A stretch of 23,979 nucleotides of DNA, taken from RGUW01 sp040399325. GTDB taxonomy: Bacteria; Cyanobacteriota; Cyanobacteriia; PCC-6307; Cyanobiaceae. The notes under the pieces are model-generated. The model did no database searches. It was not told the origin of the DNA and saw only the letters and a program-made list of their open reading frames with translations. The translations under genes were made by a program, and so were the position numbers. Positions within the stretch are counted from its first letter, which is position 1. Each line of letters begins with the position of its first letter. Shown in pieces: positions 22,030 through 23,979 of this stretch. The stretch spans positions 1 to 23,979 of the forward strand of contig JBBASJ010000036.1 of assembly GCA_040399325.1 (NCBI GenBank), given 5' to 3'.

Positions 22030-23210
22030 CGAATGTCGTAACGCAACCAGCGGCAGTCGATGCCCCCGTTGCTCACGGGGACACGGCGGCTGGTCTTCAG
22101 GCGCAGCGCTCCTGTGAGCTCGGGGTTGCCGCTGAGCAGCCACAGGGTCCAGCCGCTGCAGCGCTCCTTGATCATGGTGCCCAGGTCGGCATAGAGCTGC
22201 TCAAGCTCGTCGTGCTCGCCAGCGCCCAGCCGCGCCCCATAGGGCGGGTTGCAGACCAGGATTCCCGCTCCGGGTGGTGGCTCGAAGCTGCGGCAGTCGC
22301 CGCTCTGCAGATTCAGCCAGGGTGCAACGCCGGCGTCCTCGGCATTGGCCCGGGCCTGCGAGACGACTGCGGCATCGGCGTCACGGCCCCACACCGGGGC
22401 CAGGGCGGTGCCATCGCTGAGGCACCCCGTGCTGCCGGCCTGTCCGGCGTTGCGGGCGGCCTCCAGCTCGTGTTGCCACAGCGCGGGGTCAAAGTCGCTC
22501 CAGCGCTGCAGGGCCAGGGGGCGGGCTTCACCTGTGAGCGCATCCAGACCTGGGGGCTGGCCCAGGGCCATGGCGACGGCTTCGATCAACAGGGTGCCGC
22601 TGCCGCACAGGGGGTCGGCCAGAGGCACCCGGCCATCCCAGCCCGTGAGCCGAATCAGGCCGGCGGCCAGGTTCTCCTTGAGCGGGGCGAGGCCCTGGCG
22701 GGGCCGGTAGCCGCGTCGGTGCAGGCTGGCGCCGCTGCCGTCGATGCTGAGCTCGGCCTGGCCGCCCCCCAGGTGCAGGTGCAGGCTCAGATCGGGGGCG
22801 TCGAGGTCCACCGACGATCGCGCCCCAAAGTGCTGCCGCTGCCAGTCGACCAGGGCATTCTTGACCTGCAGGGCGCTGTAGTGGCTGTGGTTGAGGCCGG
22901 GGGCGCTGCCGCTGGCGTCAACCCTGAAGCTGCGCTCGGGCGGAAGCCATTGCTGCCAGTCGACGGCCCGCTGGATTCCGCGATAGAGGTCTTCTTTGCC
23001 TGTGCACGGGAAACGTGCCAGCTGCCGCAGGAAGCGAAATGGCAAGCGAGCCCGCAGATGTAGCCGGTAAAAGGTGGCTTGATCGCAGCCGAACCGCACG
23101 GCCCGATGCAGTGGCTTCAGATCGCTGGCACCCAGGGCGGCCAGCTCGGCCGCGGCGGGCTCTTCGAGCCCGGGCGGCACCACGGCCACGGCGCTGATCA
23201 GGGTGGTCAT
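22026..23210 (-). CDS. THUMP-domain class I SAM-dependent RNA methyltransferase (RlmL/YcbY N-terminal type)
   Basis: The 394-aa enzyme has an N-terminal ferredoxin-like plus THUMP region (residues about 1-165, with VPPGLEEPAAAELAALGA and RFGCDQATFYRLHLRARLPFR) and a Rossmann methyltransferase domain with DPLCGSGTLLIEA (about 200-212) and catalytic NPPYGARLG (about 320-328). This matches the half of E. coli RlmL that makes m2G2445 in 23S rRNA; the target is inferred from family. The ATG at 23210 (MTTLISAVAVVPPGLEEP) was preferred to a TTG 12 bp upstream. It is a single gene on the minus strand, with its stop touching the holin-like gene. Confidence 0.88.
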   Translation of the reverse strand: MTTLISAVAVVPPGLEEPAAAELAALGASDLKPLHRAVRFGCDQATFYRLHLRARLPFRFLRQLARFPCTGKEDLYRGIQRAVDWQQWLPPERSFRVDASGSAPGLNHSHYSALQVKNALVDWQRQHFGARSSVDLDAPDLSLHLHLGGGQAELSIDGSGASLHRRGYRPRQGLAPLKENLAAGLIRLTGWDGRVPLADPLCGSGTLLIEAVAMALGQPPGLDALTGEARPLALQRWSDFDPALWQHELEAARNAGQAGSTGCLSDGTALAPVWGRDADAAVVSQARANAEDAGVAPWLNLQSGDCRSFEPPPGAGILVCNPPYGARLGAGEHDELEQLYADLGTMIKERCSGWTLWLLSGNPELTGALRLKTSRRVPVSNGGIDCRWLRYDIR

Positions 23211-23310
23211 GGCCTCAGTCAAGCCCAGGGCGTGCCGCCGCTGCGCCTATGGCTGGCCCCTGTGACAGCCGTCAAACTGGAGCATCAGGGGCTGCCTGAC
23301 CGTTCTCGGC

Positions 23311-23335
23311 ACCAGCTGCGCTGGTTACCAGCTGG
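23311..23335 (+). repeat. ACCAGCTG direct repeat upstream of the 105-aa gene
   Basis: ACCAGCTG occurs at 23311-23318 and 23327-23334. Both contain the palindrome CAGCTG, and the first copy can fold with GCTGG (23320-23324). It lies 21 bp before the start of the downstream gene and could be an operator or a chance repeat. Confidence 0.3.
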
Positions 23336-23355
23336 GGAGTGTGAGGAGTTCTTCC

Positions 23356-23673
23356 ATGGCTTATTGCCACACCTGTGTGCCGGTTGCACTGCCAACCGAT
23401 GAGCTCTCCCGTTTTCTGCGGGATCTGATTCGTGGTCTGGGGTTGGAGGTCGAGGAGCAGACCAGCGCCCATCACTGCCTGTATGCCGCTGATCCACCCA
23501 ACAGCGGCCGTCGCCTGGGTGAGCAGGTCGCGCTGGTGTGTGACTGGAGCAACTGGCGCAACACCGGCGAGCTGGAGCTCGAGATTCGCAGCGGTGAGTC
23601 GATGGCGCTTGGCGTCACCCGCGCCGAGACCCTGTTCAGCCAGTTGTGCAGCCTGCTGCAGGGCAGTCGCTGA
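23356..23673 (+). CDS. Hypothetical protein, 105 aa, conserved-looking
   Basis: From the ATG at 23356, supported by AGGAG (23344-23348) 7 nt upstream, the frame gives MAYCHTCVPVALPTDELSRF and a soluble alpha/beta-looking protein with ALVCDWSNWRNTGELELEIRS and a closing amphipathic helix (TRAETLFSQLCSLLQ). There is a CxxC pair (Cys4, Cys7) at the N-terminus but no matching second pair, and no signal peptide or membrane segment. I believe similar small proteins exist in marine Synechococcus but cannot name a function. It lies alone between the rRNA methyltransferase gene and ssrA. Confidence 0.65.
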   Translation: MAYCHTCVPVALPTDELSRFLRDLIRGLGLEVEEQTSAHHCLYAADPPNSGRRLGEQVALVCDWSNWRNTGELELEIRSGESMALGVTRAETLFSQLCSLLQGSR

Positions 23674-23727
23674 GGTGGGTGACGTCCGCACCCTGCAGCT
23701 CCATCCGGCAACTGCCACAATGAACAG

Positions 23728-23797
23728 GTCCGGTTTCGGCCGGACTAGGTGGCTCACACCAGTGCTTCGGACAGCGGTTCGATTCCGCTCAGCTCCA
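23728..23797 (+). other. ssrA: tmRNA acceptor piece
   Basis: Starts with a GTCCGG/CCGGAC hairpin (23728-23745), then CTCACACC (23753-23760), CTTCGGAC as in other tmRNAs, the T arm AGCGG-TTCGATT-CCGCT (23773-23789) and the 3' acceptor strand CAGCTCC (23790-23796) with discriminator A at 23797. CCA is not encoded and must be added after cleavage. Confidence 0.85.
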
Positions 23798-23809
23798 TTC
23801 CCCCTTCAC
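23798..23809 (+). other. tmRNA intervening segment removed by processing
   Basis: TTCCCCCTTCAC, 12 nt, joins the 3' acceptor strand to the 5' acceptor strand. It would form the loop that closes the acceptor stem in the precursor, and must be cut on both sides to give the two mature pieces. Confidence 0.75.
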
Positions 23810-23979
23810 GGGGCTGCAATGGTTTCGACGGGGTATGAGGAGGGTGACTGAAGCCTGCTCGGTCAGAGCACACACGTAACTGCGAACAACATCGTTCGTT
23901 TCTCCCGTCAGACCGCCCCTGTGGCCGCCTGACACTCTTAACGGAGATGGGGTGAGGTCAGCCTTATTACCCAAATGAC
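23810..23979 (+). other. ssrA: tmRNA coding piece (3' end beyond window)
   Basis: Begins GGGGCTGCAATGGTTTCGAC, the near-universal 5' end of tmRNA. GGTATGAG (23832-23839) can pair with CTCACACC of the acceptor piece. TGACT/GGTCA (23845-23849 with 23861-23865) and TGCTC/GAGCA (23856-23860 with 23866-23870) interlock as an H-type pseudoknot, PK1, ending 11 nt before the resume codon. Beyond the tag, a stem with GTCA and TGAC begins but is cut by the window. Confidence 0.88.
23882..23932 (+). other. tmRNA tag reading frame
   Basis: Codons GCG AAC AAC ATC ... GCC GCC TGA encode ANNIVRFSRQTAPVAA. The start ANNIV and the end APVAA are typical of cyanobacterial tags recognised by ClpXP-type proteases. 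The tag has 16 residues and ends in a TGA stop. Confidence 0.92.

Larger units (their letters stand above)
23728..23979 (+). ncRNA. ssrA: Two-piece (circularly permuted) tmRNA gene, 3' end cut by window
   Basis: tmRNA frees ribosomes stalled on broken mRNAs and tags the product for proteolysis. In this gene the T arm and 3' acceptor strand come first (ending at 23797), then a 12-nt spacer, then the 5' acceptor strand GGGGCTG (23810) with ATGGTTTCGACGGG, a pseudoknot and the tag. This is the reverse of the usual one-piece order. The acceptor stem pairs GGGGCTG with CAGCTCC (7 bp, one G-U). Picocyanobacteria and alpha-proteobacteria are known to have such split tmRNAs, cut at the spacer into two chains. 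The left end is placed at GTCCGG, about 7 nt after a possible -10 (CACAAT, 23716-23721), and is uncertain by several bases. Confidence 0.93.

Noticed and set aside
1..23979. Search for CRISPR arrays, insertion sequences and defence islands
   Set aside because: No regularly spaced repeats, transposase motifs or terminal inverted repeats were seen; the gene content is core cyanobacterial.

Overview
The window looks like a stretch of chromosome from a high-GC picocyanobacterium (Cyanobium / Synechococcus type). The evidence is psbX, a ycf66-family gene, a one-helix high-light-inducible (Hli) protein, a YggT/Ycf19 protein, a DUF3747 protein, and at the right edge a circularly permuted tmRNA gene whose tag reads ANNIVRFSRQTAPVAA. 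Base composition is high in GC by eye (roughly two thirds), apart from one gene with a visibly lower-GC middle. There are no insertion sequences, phage genes, CRISPR arrays or rRNA. The DNA is almost fully coding. No gene-free stretch exceeds 300 bases; the longest (5976-6151) contains a 100-N assembly gap.

Layout, left: the 5' end of a zinc-type alcohol dehydrogenase-like gene (minus, cut by the edge) is divergent from a class II aldolase (plus). A minus-strand pair follows, an S9 peptidase and a sodium/glutamate symporter-like protein joined by a 4-bp overlap. Then come plus-strand def (peptide deformylase), a 65-aa membrane protein, a secreted DUF3747 protein and rpsU. After the first gap lie comM (minus) and, divergent from it, a HIT protein (interrupted by the second gap), an ABCD/SbmA-type ABC transporter and an Hli protein that overlaps the transporter by 8 bp.

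Layout, middle: a minus-strand block holds two short beta-propeller-like lipoproteins, ycf66 and psbX. It is divergent from a YggT protein, which converges on accC (biotin carboxylase). A tRNA-Leu(GAG) follows, with an LpxB-like glycosyltransferase gene starting 11 nt after it, then msrB.

Layout, right: a PRC-barrel protein and smc (both minus), then a DUF883 (YqjD-like) plus YqjE/holin-like pair (plus), a THUMP-domain RNA methyltransferase (minus), a 105-aa protein of unknown function, and the split tmRNA gene ssrA, cut by the window end.

Functional themes are translation and its quality control (def, rpsU, tRNA-Leu, rRNA methyltransferase, tmRNA), thylakoid/photosystem small proteins (psbX, Hli, ycf66, YggT), envelope biology (lipoproteins, LpxB-like, YqjD/YqjE, DUF3747), chromosome handling (smc, comM) and fatty-acid synthesis (accC). 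I found no clearly undescribed system. The items most worth a second look are the two-piece tmRNA with a readable inter-piece helix and pseudoknot, the glycine-rich insertion in the SMC hinge, the paired half-size propeller lipoproteins, the two assembly gaps that sit on short tandem repeats, and stop-codon hairpins between convergent genes.
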